A DNA stretch of 44,325 nt from Oscillospiraceae bacterium. Its GTDB lineage: Bacteria > Bacillota > Clostridia > Oscillospirales > Oscillospiraceae. Below the pieces are notes generated by a model. It saw only the letters and a program-made list of their open reading frames with translations. It was not told where the DNA came from and made no database searches. Shown here piece by piece: positions 7,460-15,551 of this stretch. The position numbers and the translations under genes are program-made. The stretch covers positions 1 to 44,325 of the forward strand of contig JAEDIN010000004.1 of the NCBI GenBank assembly GCA_016292445.1, read 5' to 3'. Every line of letters starts with the position of its first letter. Position 1 is the first letter of the stretch.

Positions 7460-7963
7460 ATGTTTTCTGCTGTTGTATATAATTCCTGTACGGGTTCGTG
7501 CAAAAAATATGCTGAGCTTATTTCCGACCAGCTTGGAATACCGGCAGTCGAGTTCGGTAAGGCAAGAGTTGCCGGCGAGGGCAAGGTCATATACATAGGC
7601 TGGCTGTTTGCCGGAAAGATAAAGGATTTGGATAAGGCCTCCGATATGTACGATATCGGTGCTGTCGTTCAGGTCGGTATGGGCGCTGTTTATGAAAACA
7701 GCGAAAAGGCTGCCAGAGAGAAAAATGCCATAAAGGCCGAAACTCCTCTGTTCTGCCTTCAGGGCGGATTTAATTTGGCCAAGCTGCCTCTGCCGTTGAG
7801 AGTGATAATGAAGATCAAAAACAAGGAAATTGTTTCAAGACTTATGGCAAAGCCCGAGCTCAACGCGCAGGAAAAAGCTACGCTTAAAATGGCTCAGACC
7901 GGTGTCGGCGAACCTGCCGAATGGTGTGTTGACGATGTTGTTGCTTGGTGCAAGGCACACTGA
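7460..7963 (+). CDS. Flavodoxin-like domain protein
   Basis: A 167-residue soluble protein. The N-terminus AVVYNSCTGSCKKYAELI (residues 4-21) matches the flavodoxin pattern of a first beta strand, a phosphate-binding S/T-rich loop (S-C-T-G-S) and helix, with the FMN phosphate loop lightly altered. A second strand-loop, VIYIGWLFAGKI (about 44-55), fits the family. The C-terminal 60 residues are helical and not typical of short electron-transfer flavodoxins, so a flavodoxin-like regulator or oxidoreductase is as likely as an electron carrier. It is a single gene with its own promoter and AGGAGGG site. Downstream lies the structured RNA region, with no terminator directly after the stop. Confidence 0.8.
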   Translation: MFSAVVYNSCTGSCKKYAELISDQLGIPAVEFGKARVAGEGKVIYIGWLFAGKIKDLDKASDMYDIGAVVQVGMGAVYENSEKAAREKNAIKAETPLFCLQGGFNLAKLPLPLRVIMKIKNKEIVSRLMAKPELNAQEKATLKMAQTGVGEPAEWCVDDVVAWCKAH

Positions 7964-7994
7964 TAGCTTGTATTTCATTTAATGGAAGGGTCTA

Positions 7995-8286
7995 TGCCCA
8001 ACCTATTATTGAGATAGCTGCCGTAAAGCGGAGAATGCCTTCAGGACTGTGATATACGGCCCCACACCCGGATATCCGCTTCCCTTTCCCGAAGGGGGTA
8101 TCCGTTGTACGGCAAAACCTGTTCCATAGGTTGGAGCAAACGCTGACGCAGACTGCGTTTGCAAATACCGCGGAACCGATAACGACTGCGCTGCCTGCGC
8201 TGCCTGCGGAATTGAGCACTCCGCAGTGCACCGTATACCGTGCAGTAAAACCAAGACAGGAGTTTCAACAAAGCTCCTGTCTTTAT
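7995..8286 (+). ncRNA. Candidate structured RNA ending in an intrinsic terminator
   Basis: The 352 bases between the flavodoxin and deacetylase genes contain no supported gene but a nested set of complementary arms. The order is: CCAACCTAT (7998-8006) with ATAGGTTGG (8126-8134), extended outward by TGC/GCA; TGCCGTA (8019-8025) with TACGGCA (8108-8114); CGGA (8029-8032) with TCCG (8101-8104); CCTTC (8038-8042) with GAAGG (8091-8095); and an apical hairpin, GATATACGG/CCGGATATC (8051-8076). Then come a perfect hairpin GCAAACGC/GCGTTTGC, a hairpin CTGCGGA/TCCGCAG and a final terminator. It is either a small RNA or a leader that attenuates the deacetylase gene 30 bases downstream. I do not recognise the class. 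Confidence 0.5.
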
Positions 8287-8287
8287 T
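8253..8287 (+). terminator. Intrinsic terminator before the deacetylase gene
   Basis: A 10-bp perfect stem, AAGACAGGAG/CTCCTGTCTT, with an 11-base loop, followed by TATT. The U-tract is short. It ends about 30 bases before the next start codon. Confidence 0.75.
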
Positions 8288-8315
8288 AAAGCTGAAAATA
8301 GTACGGTAAAGTGGT

Positions 8316-9083
8316 ATGAATACTCAGAATAAGCCAAATAAGCGCAATAAAACGGTTCGCATCATTGCCGGAGTCCTCGCATTCCTGCTGGCACTGACGA
8401 TGTACAGCTTCCTCACCACTCCGTTTGATAAAAACTTTTATGTTGAGCCTGCATCAAACGGCAAAAAGCAGATAGCACTCACCTTTGATGACGGCCCCGG
8501 CAAATATACCGAGCGGCTTCTTGACGGACTGCGTGAGCGCAATATCAAGGCGAGTTTTTTCCTCATGGGCAGAAAAATCGAAAAACGACAGGAAATAGTC
8601 AAGACTATGCACGACGACGGGCATCTTGTGGGCTGCCATACATGGTCGCATATAGATTTTTTGAAAAGCAGCAAGGAGGAAATACAAGCTGAGCTTGACC
8701 GCACAAACGATCTCATTGAGAGCATTACCGGTGAGAGGCCGGTGTTTTTCAGACCGCCTTACGGACACTATTTGGGCTCGCAGCTCAATAGGATAGACAG
8801 TATTGCGGTGCTGTGGTCGGATACGCCGAGAGATTGGGTGAACAAGGACGTAGATTACATTTGCAACTATCTGGTCAAGCATGCCGGGGACGGCGAGATT
8901 ATTCTGCTTCATGACACCAAGGAGTCGACTGTGCCTGCTGTTTTGAAGGCAATAGACATACTCACCGAGCAGGGTTATGAATTTGTCAGGGTCGATGAGC
9001 TTTTGTGCCGCAACGGCGATAAGCTTGCTCCCGGACTTGCTTACAGATACTGCCCGTATAAAGGCAGAGCGTGGTATATATAA
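8316..9083 (+). CDS. Polysaccharide deacetylase (CE4 family)
   Basis: Metal-dependent removal of N-acetyl groups from a surface glycan, probably peptidoglycan. Of 255 residues, 14-32 form a membrane anchor or signal and the NodB domain follows. All main CE4 motifs are visible: TFDDG (56-60, catalytic Asp and metal Asp), HTWSH (108-112, metal His pair), RPPYG (146-150), a DTPRDW stretch (169-174) and LLHD (197-200, catalytic His). The enzyme should therefore be active and act outside the membrane. The ATG at 8316 has only a weak ribosome site. The gene sits 30 bases after a terminator, so its expression may depend on read-through of the structured region. A terminator closes the gene. Confidence 0.93.
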   Translation: MNTQNKPNKRNKTVRIIAGVLAFLLALTMYSFLTTPFDKNFYVEPASNGKKQIALTFDDGPGKYTERLLDGLRERNIKASFFLMGRKIEKRQEIVKTMHDDGHLVGCHTWSHIDFLKSSKEEIQAELDRTNDLIESITGERPVFFRPPYGHYLGSQLNRIDSIAVLWSDTPRDWVNKDVDYICNYLVKHAGDGEIILLHDTKESTVPAVLKAIDILTEQGYEFVRVDELLCRNGDKLAPGLAYRYCPYKGRAWYI

Positions 9084-9087
9084 AAGG

Positions 9088-9120
9088 ACGGACATGATTT
9101 TATTTCATGTCCGTTTTTTT
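9088..9120. terminator. Intrinsic terminator after the deacetylase gene
   Basis: A 9-bp stem, ACGGACATG/CATGTCCGT (9088-9096 and 9106-9114), followed by a T-run on the plus strand. The minus-strand phosphatase gene ends at the edge of the T-run, so it may use the hairpin too. Confidence 0.85.
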
Positions 9121-10295
9121 CAGAAGTATAGCTTTTTAACTCTTTTTCCCATTTGCTCAAGGCACTCGGCAAGCTCATTTATAATCTGCATTTTGACATT
9201 GAAGTTGATGGGCATATCCTGATGAGCCGGATTTTCGGCACGACCGATGAACATATTGATATCGGTAGCCTCCTCGAACAGCTTCCTTGCCGCCAGAGAA
9301 GCGCCGTCCTTCTTATAATTCCACTGCTCGAAGGATTTGTTGTCGGCAAGATAGTCCTTTGCGTAGATAAGCACCTTGTCGAGGGTGATGATACCCTCCG
9401 TCACAAGATCGATGCCGTTTACGGTCGAAATCGGCGGTATGTCCGGGTCGGGTGAGTAGGCGCTTACCTCGACCTTTTCACCGAGATAATCTGCGGCTAT
9501 GTTTGCGGTAGTACCGCCGCAGACAACATGCTGTCCCTCTTTTGCGAAAAACAGAGCCATCATTCGTCTGCCGTCATTTTTGCAGGCAGGAGGGCCGATT
9601 GCGATATTAAGAGGCTCGCGCCTTATGATTTTCAAAACGCAAACCGTTGCATCGTCAAAGGGCTTGCCGCCGTAGAGCTTGTCGGTTTCATCAAGAATAA
9701 TGGAGGCCAGCACCTTGGCAGTGAAATTTGCATCCACAAGAGGCTCGACAAACTCGATGAGTTTACTTCTGCTCCAATTATTGTTCAGAACACCGTTTTC
9801 GCTTGCATACAGCACACCGTCGCTCATCGTAATGAAAATATCGCCCTCGGCAAGCTCGATAGAGGAACGGTATATGGTCTTTTCTCCGATGTGCATGGTG
9901 GACAGCGGAAACTCATAATGCACACCATTACGAAGCAAAACGACATTAGGGTTTTCGTACTGGATAATGTCCGCGTGCTCGTTTCCGACTATTCTTATAA
10001 TAGTAAAGGTAGAGAAGGCGGTTTTTCTCTCGGCACAAATGGGTAAGGTGGCGGCAATAGTCTCGACGGCGTCACGGATGCCGAGGCCGGCAGCCAGCAT
10101 GGTCGAAATTATCTTGGAAGTCAGCGTTGAGAGAATGCTCGCCTTTACTCCGCTGCCCATACCGTCGGCAAGCACGATAATTGTGGTGTCGCCCTCCTCG
10201 ACGATCTCGATATGGTCGCCGCATAGCTGCTCACCGTAGTGGTTAAGGCTCAAATAGCCCAAATCGCAGCTAAGATTATTCTTCTTCATCATCAT
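9120..10295 (-). CDS. SpoIIE-type (PP2C) serine phosphatase paired with the hydrogenase-like sensor
   Basis: A 391-residue protein. The first ~215 residues are a PP2C/SpoIIE phosphatase domain: VLADGMGSG (about 42-50) with metal-binding Asp, TMSDGV in the middle and FDDATVCV near 215. The last ~170 residues have no family I recognise. It starts inside the 3' end of the hydrogenase-like gene (overlap about 20 bases, ribosome site AAGGAG), so the two are translationally coupled. Pairing of a C-type sensory [FeFe]-hydrogenase with a PP2C phosphatase is known in Clostridia and is thought to turn redox or H2 sensing into serine dephosphorylation of regulators. The target is not in this window. The exact ATG among three consecutive ones is uncertain. 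Confidence 0.88.
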   Translation of the reverse strand: MMMKKNNLSCDLGYLSLNHYGEQLCGDHIEIVEEGDTTIIVLADGMGSGVKASILSTLTSKIISTMLAAGLGIRDAVETIAATLPICAERKTAFSTFTIIRIVGNEHADIIQYENPNVVLLRNGVHYEFPLSTMHIGEKTIYRSSIELAEGDIFITMSDGVLYASENGVLNNNWSRSKLIEFVEPLVDANFTAKVLASIILDETDKLYGGKPFDDATVCVLKIIRREPLNIAIGPPACKNDGRRMMALFFAKEGQHVVCGGTTANIAADYLGEKVEVSAYSPDPDIPPISTVNGIDLVTEGIITLDKVLIYAKDYLADNKSFEQWNYKKDGASLAARKLFEEATDINMFIGRAENPAHQDMPINFNVKMQIINELAECLEQMGKRVKKLYF

Positions 10296-11961
10296 TCAGA
10301 CTCAGTGACTCCTTCAGCCTTGTCAGAGCGATCTTTGTCTCGGCGGTGGTCTCACCGAGCAAGGACGCAATTTCCTGTACTATACGCATCTGGTTTTCGA
10401 TGACATTGTTCGTTATTTCTGCGGTCTGGCGGCTTATCGCCTTGCTTCTTGCCGCCTCCTCCTCTTCCTCGGTCACATCGCTGAAAATGTCAATAAGTAT
10501 CCTTGAGGAGCGGTCGTAGACGATTGTCTGCTCAAAGTATCGACCGTAGTCGGAGAAATAGCTGCGCAGCTTTTTTACCGACTTTCCGGTCTCGAGCGTG
10601 GTAAAGAAGGGAGCGGTATCGAGAATACGCACTACGCTGTCGCCGAGAATATCCGACTCGTGGTCGATGTTAAGCAGCGCAAGCGCGGCACGGTTAATCT
10701 GCTGCACCTCAAGATCCTCATTAACAACTACAAGACCGCTGGGCATATTGTTGAGCACCTTATTGTTTAAACGCTCGGATCTGTCCATGATAAACGGCAG
10801 GCACATACTGTAATCGGCAGTACCCCTGTAAATGGCGATAGCCTTGTCCCGGCATGAGTCATAACCGCAGGAGCCGCAGTTGAGCTCATCAGAGGGGTTG
10901 GGTTTACCTAATCTTGAGAGTATTTCTCTGATTTCTTTTTCGCTTGGCGTCGGCAGATTGAGAGGCGTGCCTATATGCTCCTTGTACAGCTTCTCGGGAC
11001 TTGGCTGCTCAACCGCAAAATCCTCCTTGCCGACATGCTTCAGCACGGAGCATTCGTGTCGAATGGGGGAGTTTATGTACTTTTCCATGATAGGCCCGTC
11101 AATACAGCTTCCGGCACACGCGGACATTTCGATAAAGCACTTCTCAATTTTGCCGTTTCTTATGTCACGCAGAGCGTTCATGCAGTTTTTTGTTCCGTTT
11201 ACCGTTATGTAGTAATAGCCGTTGTCCGGCAGATCCATGCTGTTTAGTATACCGCCGGAAACAGGGAAACTTGTAGCCCTGCCCTTAAAGCTTTCACCGA
11301 ACTCGGGCTCAATCTCAATACCGACCGCCAGGCGCATCTGGTCAAACTCCTCAAAGGTCAAAACCGCGTCAACACAGGTACCTATAGCCTCATCTTTCTT
11401 CGCAACACACGGACCGATAAAAACGACCTTCGCCTCGGGCATTCTGCGCTTAATATCCATTGCGTGTGCGACCATGGGTGACACGGTAGGGGAAAGGAAC
11501 TTGCGAAGCTCCGGGAAATGCTTTTCAACAAGCAGATTGACCGAGTGGCAGGAGGAAGAAATGATGATATCCTGCACTTCCTCTTTTATCTGGCGCTCAT
11601 ATTCGCGCTTGACTATTGTCGCACCGATAGCGGCTTCCTCGGCATCGAAAAAGCCAAGCTGCTTGAGAGCCTTGCGTATTGAGTTTATGCCGCAATCATC
11701 CCAGCAGGCGTAAAACGAGGGGGAGACGCTTGCGATAACCGGTGCACCGCTTTTAATAAGCTCACGCACAGTGCCTCTGTCGTCAACAATCTCCTTTGCC
11801 TCCTGCGGGCAGACAACGAAGCACTGACCGCAGAGAATGCACTGGTCGCTTACTATGTGTGCCTGATGACCGGAAAATCGTATGGATTTAACGGGGCATT
11901 TTCTAATACATCTGTGGCAATTCTTACAGTTCGTTTTTTTCAGATTAAGAACACTTGGCAT
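10276..11961 (-). CDS. Putative sensory [FeFe]-hydrogenase with PAS domain (HydS type)
   Basis: A 561-residue protein. In order: two ferredoxin clusters (Cys12/15/18/22 and Cys41/44/47/51), a hydrogenase H-cluster domain (about 70-360), an extra Fe-S motif C-x2-C-G-Y-x2-C with a later Cys, a PAS domain (about 400-500) and a helical tail. The four H-cluster cysteines survive in SSSC, GPCVAKK and SACAGSC. However, the motif TSCCP reads SSSCHS, so the proton-relay cysteine is His. This fits a sensor that binds H2 or senses redox rather than a fast catalyst. The start at 11961 follows GGGAGG. The gene is cotranscribed with the phosphatase and divergent from an RseC-like gene. A non-hydrogenase function cannot be excluded. 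Confidence 0.88.
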   Translation of the reverse strand: MPSVLNLKKTNCKNCHRCIRKCPVKSIRFSGHQAHIVSDQCILCGQCFVVCPQEAKEIVDDRGTVRELIKSGAPVIASVSPSFYACWDDCGINSIRKALKQLGFFDAEEAAIGATIVKREYERQIKEEVQDIIISSSCHSVNLLVEKHFPELRKFLSPTVSPMVAHAMDIKRRMPEAKVVFIGPCVAKKDEAIGTCVDAVLTFEEFDQMRLAVGIEIEPEFGESFKGRATSFPVSGGILNSMDLPDNGYYYITVNGTKNCMNALRDIRNGKIEKCFIEMSACAGSCIDGPIMEKYINSPIRHECSVLKHVGKEDFAVEQPSPEKLYKEHIGTPLNLPTPSEKEIREILSRLGKPNPSDELNCGSCGYDSCRDKAIAIYRGTADYSMCLPFIMDRSERLNNKVLNNMPSGLVVVNEDLEVQQINRAALALLNIDHESDILGDSVVRILDTAPFFTTLETGKSVKKLRSYFSDYGRYFEQTIVYDRSSRILIDIFSDVTEEEEEAARSKAISRQTAEITNNVIENQMRIVQEIASLLGETTAETKIALTRLKESLSLNDDEEE

Positions 11962-11992
11962 GGTTAAAGACCTCCCTTCAATGTTCAAGCAC

Positions 11993-12021
11993 ATTGTAAC
12001 ATAATCAAAGGCTTGCGGCAA
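11993..12021 (-). promoter_or_regulatory. Promoter for the hydrogenase-like sensor operon
   Basis: On the minus strand TTGCCG (12021-12016), a 17-base spacer and TACAAT (11998-11993) with an upstream TG giving an extended -10. Its -35 overlaps that of the divergent promoter. Confidence 0.6.
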
Positions 12022-12041
12022 GGCGATTGAGCGTGTATAAT
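12013..12041 (+). promoter_or_regulatory. Promoter for the RseC-like gene
   Basis: TTGCGG (12013-12018), a 17-base spacer and a perfect TATAAT (12036-12041). It shares bases 12016-12018 with the opposing -35. Confidence 0.6.
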
Positions 12042-12071
12042 TAAGAAAAAAAGCGAAACGGGGAAGATAAA

Positions 12072-12491
12072 ATGCTTCAGGAAGCTATAATCACAAAAAT
12101 CCGTGACGACGGGCTTGCCGAGGTGGTTGTCGAGCGGCTTGGCATCTGCGGCGGCGACTGCAACGGCTGCGAGGGCTGCAAGTACGACCATCTGATGAAA
12201 TCCGTTGTTCAAAACCCCATCGGTGCGAACCGCGGACAGCATGTCATGATAGAAACACCTACCTCCGGAGTCGTCAAGGGCGCATTTGCCCTATATGTTT
12301 TACCGATAGTTATGCTCATACTCGGCTACGCCTTAGGTGCGCTGCTTTCTCTAAGCGAGGGCTATTGTATTATAGCTGCATTTATAGCTGCGCTTGTCGG
12401 CATTATTATCGCCATAGTCGTAAGCAAAAGACGCTATGCAGCAGATCCGACCCCCACAAAGATTGTAAGCGTAATATACGATCAAAACTAA
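12072..12491 (+). CDS. RseC/MucC family (SoxR-reducing) membrane protein
   Basis: A 139-residue inner-membrane protein. The N-terminal part carries a cysteine cluster at residues 26, 30, 33 and 36 (CGGDCNGCEGC), followed by a small beta-rich region and two membrane segments near 71-91 and 98-117. This is the layout of RseC family proteins, which work with Rnf-type electron-transport complexes to keep redox regulators reduced or assist complex assembly. No rnf gene lies in this window, but the divergent neighbour is an [FeFe]-hydrogenase-like sensor, so a redox role is consistent. The ATG follows GGGGAAG. It ends in a strong terminator shared with the convergent gene. Confidence 0.85.
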   Translation: MLQEAIITKIRDDGLAEVVVERLGICGGDCNGCEGCKYDHLMKSVVQNPIGANRGQHVMIETPTSGVVKGAFALYVLPIVMLILGYALGALLSLSEGYCIIAAFIAALVGIIIAIVVSKRRYAADPTPTKIVSVIYDQN

Positions 12492-12492
12492 A

Positions 12493-12522
12493 AAACTGAC
12501 GGTATCAAACCGTCAGTTTTTT
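12493..12522. terminator. Bidirectional terminator between the RseC-like and OYE genes
   Basis: An 11-bp stem, AAACTGACGGT/ACCGTCAGTTT, with flanking A and T runs on both sides. Confidence 0.9.
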
Positions 12523-12523
12523 G

Positions 12524-13738
12524 TTATTTTGTTTCTTCGGGAAGCTGACCGTAATAGCATCGCAGCGGTCTGCGCTCTGCACCCATAAGGCAGAAGTTGC
12601 AGTTAATGCAGCGTGCCGCCGTCTGCTTGCCCTCTTTAAACTTGTAAACGAGGTTCGGCTCCAGAATAAACGGTCTGGATAACGATACAAAATCGGCCTT
12701 ACCGCTGTTAAGAGTATTCGCAATATCTACCGCTGTGCGTATTCCGCCGCAGACAATTACGGGAATGCCGACTGCTTTCTTTATCATCTCAGCAGCGTCG
12801 ACATTGTAATTAAAAAGCGGCTGCGGACTTTTGAACAGAAGCTTCATAAAGGGCTTTAGCAGCGGCCAAGTCGCTTTGGGCAACATCTCAAAGCGGAAGT
12901 TATCTGTACACATGATGGGGTAGGGAAAGCCGCCTCTTGACATATTAAAGCCCTCGCTTGCTCTGCCGCAGGAGACCTCAATACCGTCAACGCCGGCCTT
13001 TTCCAAAAGCTTTGCCGTTTCCAGTGCGATTTCGGGCTTAATGCCGTCACGCTCCTTTTCCGATGCGCTGATTTTTACAATTATGGGGAAATTGCCTACC
13101 TTGCTGCGTGTTTTCTCAATCGTCTCGGCTACAATGCGGAAGCGGTTTTCAACACTGCCGCCCCATTTGTCACGGCGTTTGTTCGTGTGTGGGGAGAGAA
13201 AACCGTGCAGGAGATAGCCGTGCGCGCAGTGGAGCTGAACGCCGTCAAACCCGGCTTTTTTAACTCTTAACGCAGCATCTGCAAATTCGTCCGTTATCTT
13301 GTGGATCTCTTTATCCGTCAATCTGTGAGGAGCGTTCTCCCAGTACAAAAAGTCACGGATGTGAGATGCGGCAACTGTTCTTTCACCTGTGATCTTCTTC
13401 CTTGTCTGTCTGCCGGAGTGGGCAATCTGCGCAAAAATCGGCGCACCGGCGGTGTGAACACGCTCGGTTATCTCACGCCAAGCCGGAATAAGCTCGTCGG
13501 AGTTTATCATAGTCATGTTGTACAGGGGGCATTTACCCTGCTGAGATATACCCATGTAGCCGGTGATAATAAGACCGACGCCGCCCTTGGCATATCTTTC
13601 GTATAGCTTTGCAAGCTGCTCGGTGGGTCTGCCGTTTTCGTCCGCCATACCCTCGTGCGTTGCCGAGCGCACGATTCGGCAGGGCATTTTAACGCCCTTG
13701 AGCTCACAGGGTTCATAAGGATTTATCGCAAAATTCAT
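12524..13738 (-). CDS. NADH:flavin oxidoreductase, Old Yellow Enzyme family
   Basis: A 404-residue FMN-dependent TIM-barrel enzyme that reduces activated double bonds; the substrate is unknown. Seen motifs are RSATHEG near the N-terminus, QIAHSGRQ (about 100), LHCAHGYLLHGFLSPHTNKR (about 168-187) followed by GGSVENR, and a CGGIRT phosphate-binding loop (about 329). The C-terminal end carries four cysteines, CINCNFC then C before YYG, which resembles the [4Fe-4S] site of 2,4-dienoyl-CoA reductase type members. The FAD/NAD module of those larger proteins is absent. The start has an AAGGAG site and its own promoter. Confidence 0.92.
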   Translation of the reverse strand: MNFAINPYEPCELKGVKMPCRIVRSATHEGMADENGRPTEQLAKLYERYAKGGVGLIITGYMGISQQGKCPLYNMTMINSDELIPAWREITERVHTAGAPIFAQIAHSGRQTRKKITGERTVAASHIRDFLYWENAPHRLTDKEIHKITDEFADAALRVKKAGFDGVQLHCAHGYLLHGFLSPHTNKRRDKWGGSVENRFRIVAETIEKTRSKVGNFPIIVKISASEKERDGIKPEIALETAKLLEKAGVDGIEVSCGRASEGFNMSRGGFPYPIMCTDNFRFEMLPKATWPLLKPFMKLLFKSPQPLFNYNVDAAEMIKKAVGIPVIVCGGIRTAVDIANTLNSGKADFVSLSRPFILEPNLVYKFKEGKQTAARCINCNFCLMGAERRPLRCYYGQLPEETK

Positions 13739-13764
13739 ATGTAATATCTCCTTTTTTCAGATGT

Positions 13765-13792
13765 ATTAAGCATAGCATATAATTATTGTCAA
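13765..13792 (-). promoter_or_regulatory. Promoter for OYE gene
   Basis: On the minus strand a perfect TTGACA (13792-13787), a 16-base spacer and CTTAAT (13770-13765). The -10 is weak. Confidence 0.4.
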
Positions 13793-13820
13793 TAAAAGCC
13801 CGATTTTTGATAAAAAAACT

Positions 13821-13849
13821 TTGATTTTTGGACATTATTATGATAATAT
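13821..13849 (+). promoter_or_regulatory. Promoter for prfC
   Basis: TTGATT (13821-13826), a 17-base spacer and TAATAT (13844-13849), about 39 bases before the start codon. Confidence 0.5.
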
Positions 13850-13887
13850 GTTAGCTCATGTGAAATTATTTACGGAGAGAAGCATAT

Positions 13888-15480
13888 ATGTCAGAATTGC
13901 AAAAGCAAATCGAGCGTCGCCGCACCTTTGCGATAATCTCGCACCCGGACGCCGGTAAAACAACGCTCACCGAAAAGCTCCTGCTTTACGGCGGAGCGAT
14001 ACAGCTCGCAGGCTCGGTAAAGGGCAAGGCGACTGCAAGGCACGCGGTGTCCGACTGGATGGAGCTTGAAAAGCAGCGCGGTATATCCATAAGCTCATCG
14101 GTCATGCAGTTTGAGTATGACGGTTACTGCATCAATATCCTTGATACGCCGGGGCATCAGGACTTTTCGGAGGACACCTACCGCACACTCATGGCGGCAG
14201 ACTCAGCCGTAATGGTAATCGATGCGGCAAAGGGTATCGAGCCGCAGACAAGGAAGCTGTTTAAGATATGCGCAATGCGCAATATCCCCATCTTTACATT
14301 TATAAATAAGCTCGACCGCGAAGCTCGCAGCCCCTATGACCTCATGGAGGAGCTCGAAAACGAGTTCGGCATCGGCACTTATCCCATGAATTGGCCCATC
14401 GGCTGCGGCATCGACTTCAAGGGAGTTTACGACCGTGAAAAGCGTGAAATACTTGCATTCAACGAGTTCCACCGCGGTCAGAACAAGATAAAGGCGATAG
14501 AGTGTACGCTTGACGAGACCGAAAAGTTAGACGAGCTTATAGGCCGGCGCCTTCGCGAGACACTTTCCGACGATATCGAGCTTCTTGACGGCGCAGGCTA
14601 CGAGTTCGATATCGAGCAGGTGCGCCGCGGTAAGCTCAGCCCCGTGTTCTTCGGCTCCGCTCTGAATAACTTCGGCATCGAGCCGTTTTTGGAAAGCTTC
14701 CTTAAAATGACCATGCCTCCGCTGCCTCGCATTGCAGGCGATGAAATAGTCGATCCCTTTAACGAGAAATTCTCCGCTTTCGTGTTCAAGATTCAGGCAA
14801 ATATGAATAAGGCTCACCGTGACAGGATAGCCTTTATGCGCATATGCTCGGGCAAATTCGAACGCGACAAGGAATACTTCCATGTTCAGGGCGGCAAGGC
14901 GATAAGGCTTGCTCAGCCTCAGCAGCTCATGGCGTCGGAGAGGGCGATTATAAACGAAGCGTATGCCGGCGATATAATCGGCGTTTTTGACCCCGGCATT
15001 TTCTCCATCGGCGATACGATTTGCGACAAGAGCATGAAGCTTGAATTTGAAGGTATCCCGACCTTCGCACCCGAGATTTTTGCCGCCGTTGAGCGTATCG
15101 ACACAATGAAGCGCAAGCAGTTTGAAAAGGGAATAATGCAGATAGCGCAGGAAGGCGCGATTCAGATTTTCCACGAGCCGTATACCGGCGTTGAGGAGAT
15201 AATCGTCGGTGTCGTCGGCATTTTGCAGCTCGAGGTCTTGGAGTACCGCCTCAAAAACGAGTACGGCGTTGATGTGCGCCGCCGCAGTCTGCCGTTTGAG
15301 GTAGTCCGCTGGATAGATAACGAGGGCATAAACCCCGGCGAGCTAAATCTCACCAGCGATACCAAGTGGGTGCAGGACTTTAAGGGTAATAACCTTTTGC
15401 TGTTCACCTCCGAGTGGTGTGTCAATTGGGCACTGAACAAAAACGAAGGTCTTATCCTGCGTGAGTTTAATAAGGACTGA
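13888..15480 (+). CDS. prfC: Peptide chain release factor 3
   Basis: A GTPase that removes RF1/RF2 from the ribosome after termination. Its 530 residues are the usual family length. The G-domain motifs are clear: HPDAGKTT (19-26), a switch I EKQRGISI, DTPGHQDF and NKLDR, followed by EF-Tu-like domain II and the RF3 C-terminal domain. RF3-specific features over EF-G are the shorter length and the WMELEKQRGISIS segment. The ATG is preceded by CGGAGAG. The next genes belong to trans-translation, so this region groups ribosome-termination and rescue functions. Confidence 0.96.
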   Translation: MSELQKQIERRRTFAIISHPDAGKTTLTEKLLLYGGAIQLAGSVKGKATARHAVSDWMELEKQRGISISSSVMQFEYDGYCINILDTPGHQDFSEDTYRTLMAADSAVMVIDAAKGIEPQTRKLFKICAMRNIPIFTFINKLDREARSPYDLMEELENEFGIGTYPMNWPIGCGIDFKGVYDREKREILAFNEFHRGQNKIKAIECTLDETEKLDELIGRRLRETLSDDIELLDGAGYEFDIEQVRRGKLSPVFFGSALNNFGIEPFLESFLKMTMPPLPRIAGDEIVDPFNEKFSAFVFKIQANMNKAHRDRIAFMRICSGKFERDKEYFHVQGGKAIRLAQPQQLMASERAIINEAYAGDIIGVFDPGIFSIGDTICDKSMKLEFEGIPTFAPEIFAAVERIDTMKRKQFEKGIMQIAQEGAIQIFHEPYTGVEEIIVGVVGILQLEVLEYRLKNEYGVDVRRRSLPFEVVRWIDNEGINPGELNLTSDTKWVQDFKGNNLLLFTSEWCVNWALNKNEGLILREFNKD

Positions 15481-15495
15481 TTTTACAAAATATTC

Positions 15496-15524
15496 TTTAA
15501 TAATCTATAACAGTATGCTATAAT
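15496..15524 (+). promoter_or_regulatory. Promoter for smpB
   Basis: A perfect -10 TATAAT (15519-15524) with an upstream TG (extended -10) and a weak TTTAAT at -35, 17 bases apart. Confidence 0.5.
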
Positions 15525-15551
15525 CATAATCGACGAAGGTGAGGTGAGCTT

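Noticed and set aside
7992..8254. Two overlapping minus-strand frames of about 80 codons
   Set aside because: They lie within the nested inverted repeats of the candidate RNA and have no ribosome site; they are likely by-products of an untranslated GC-rich region.
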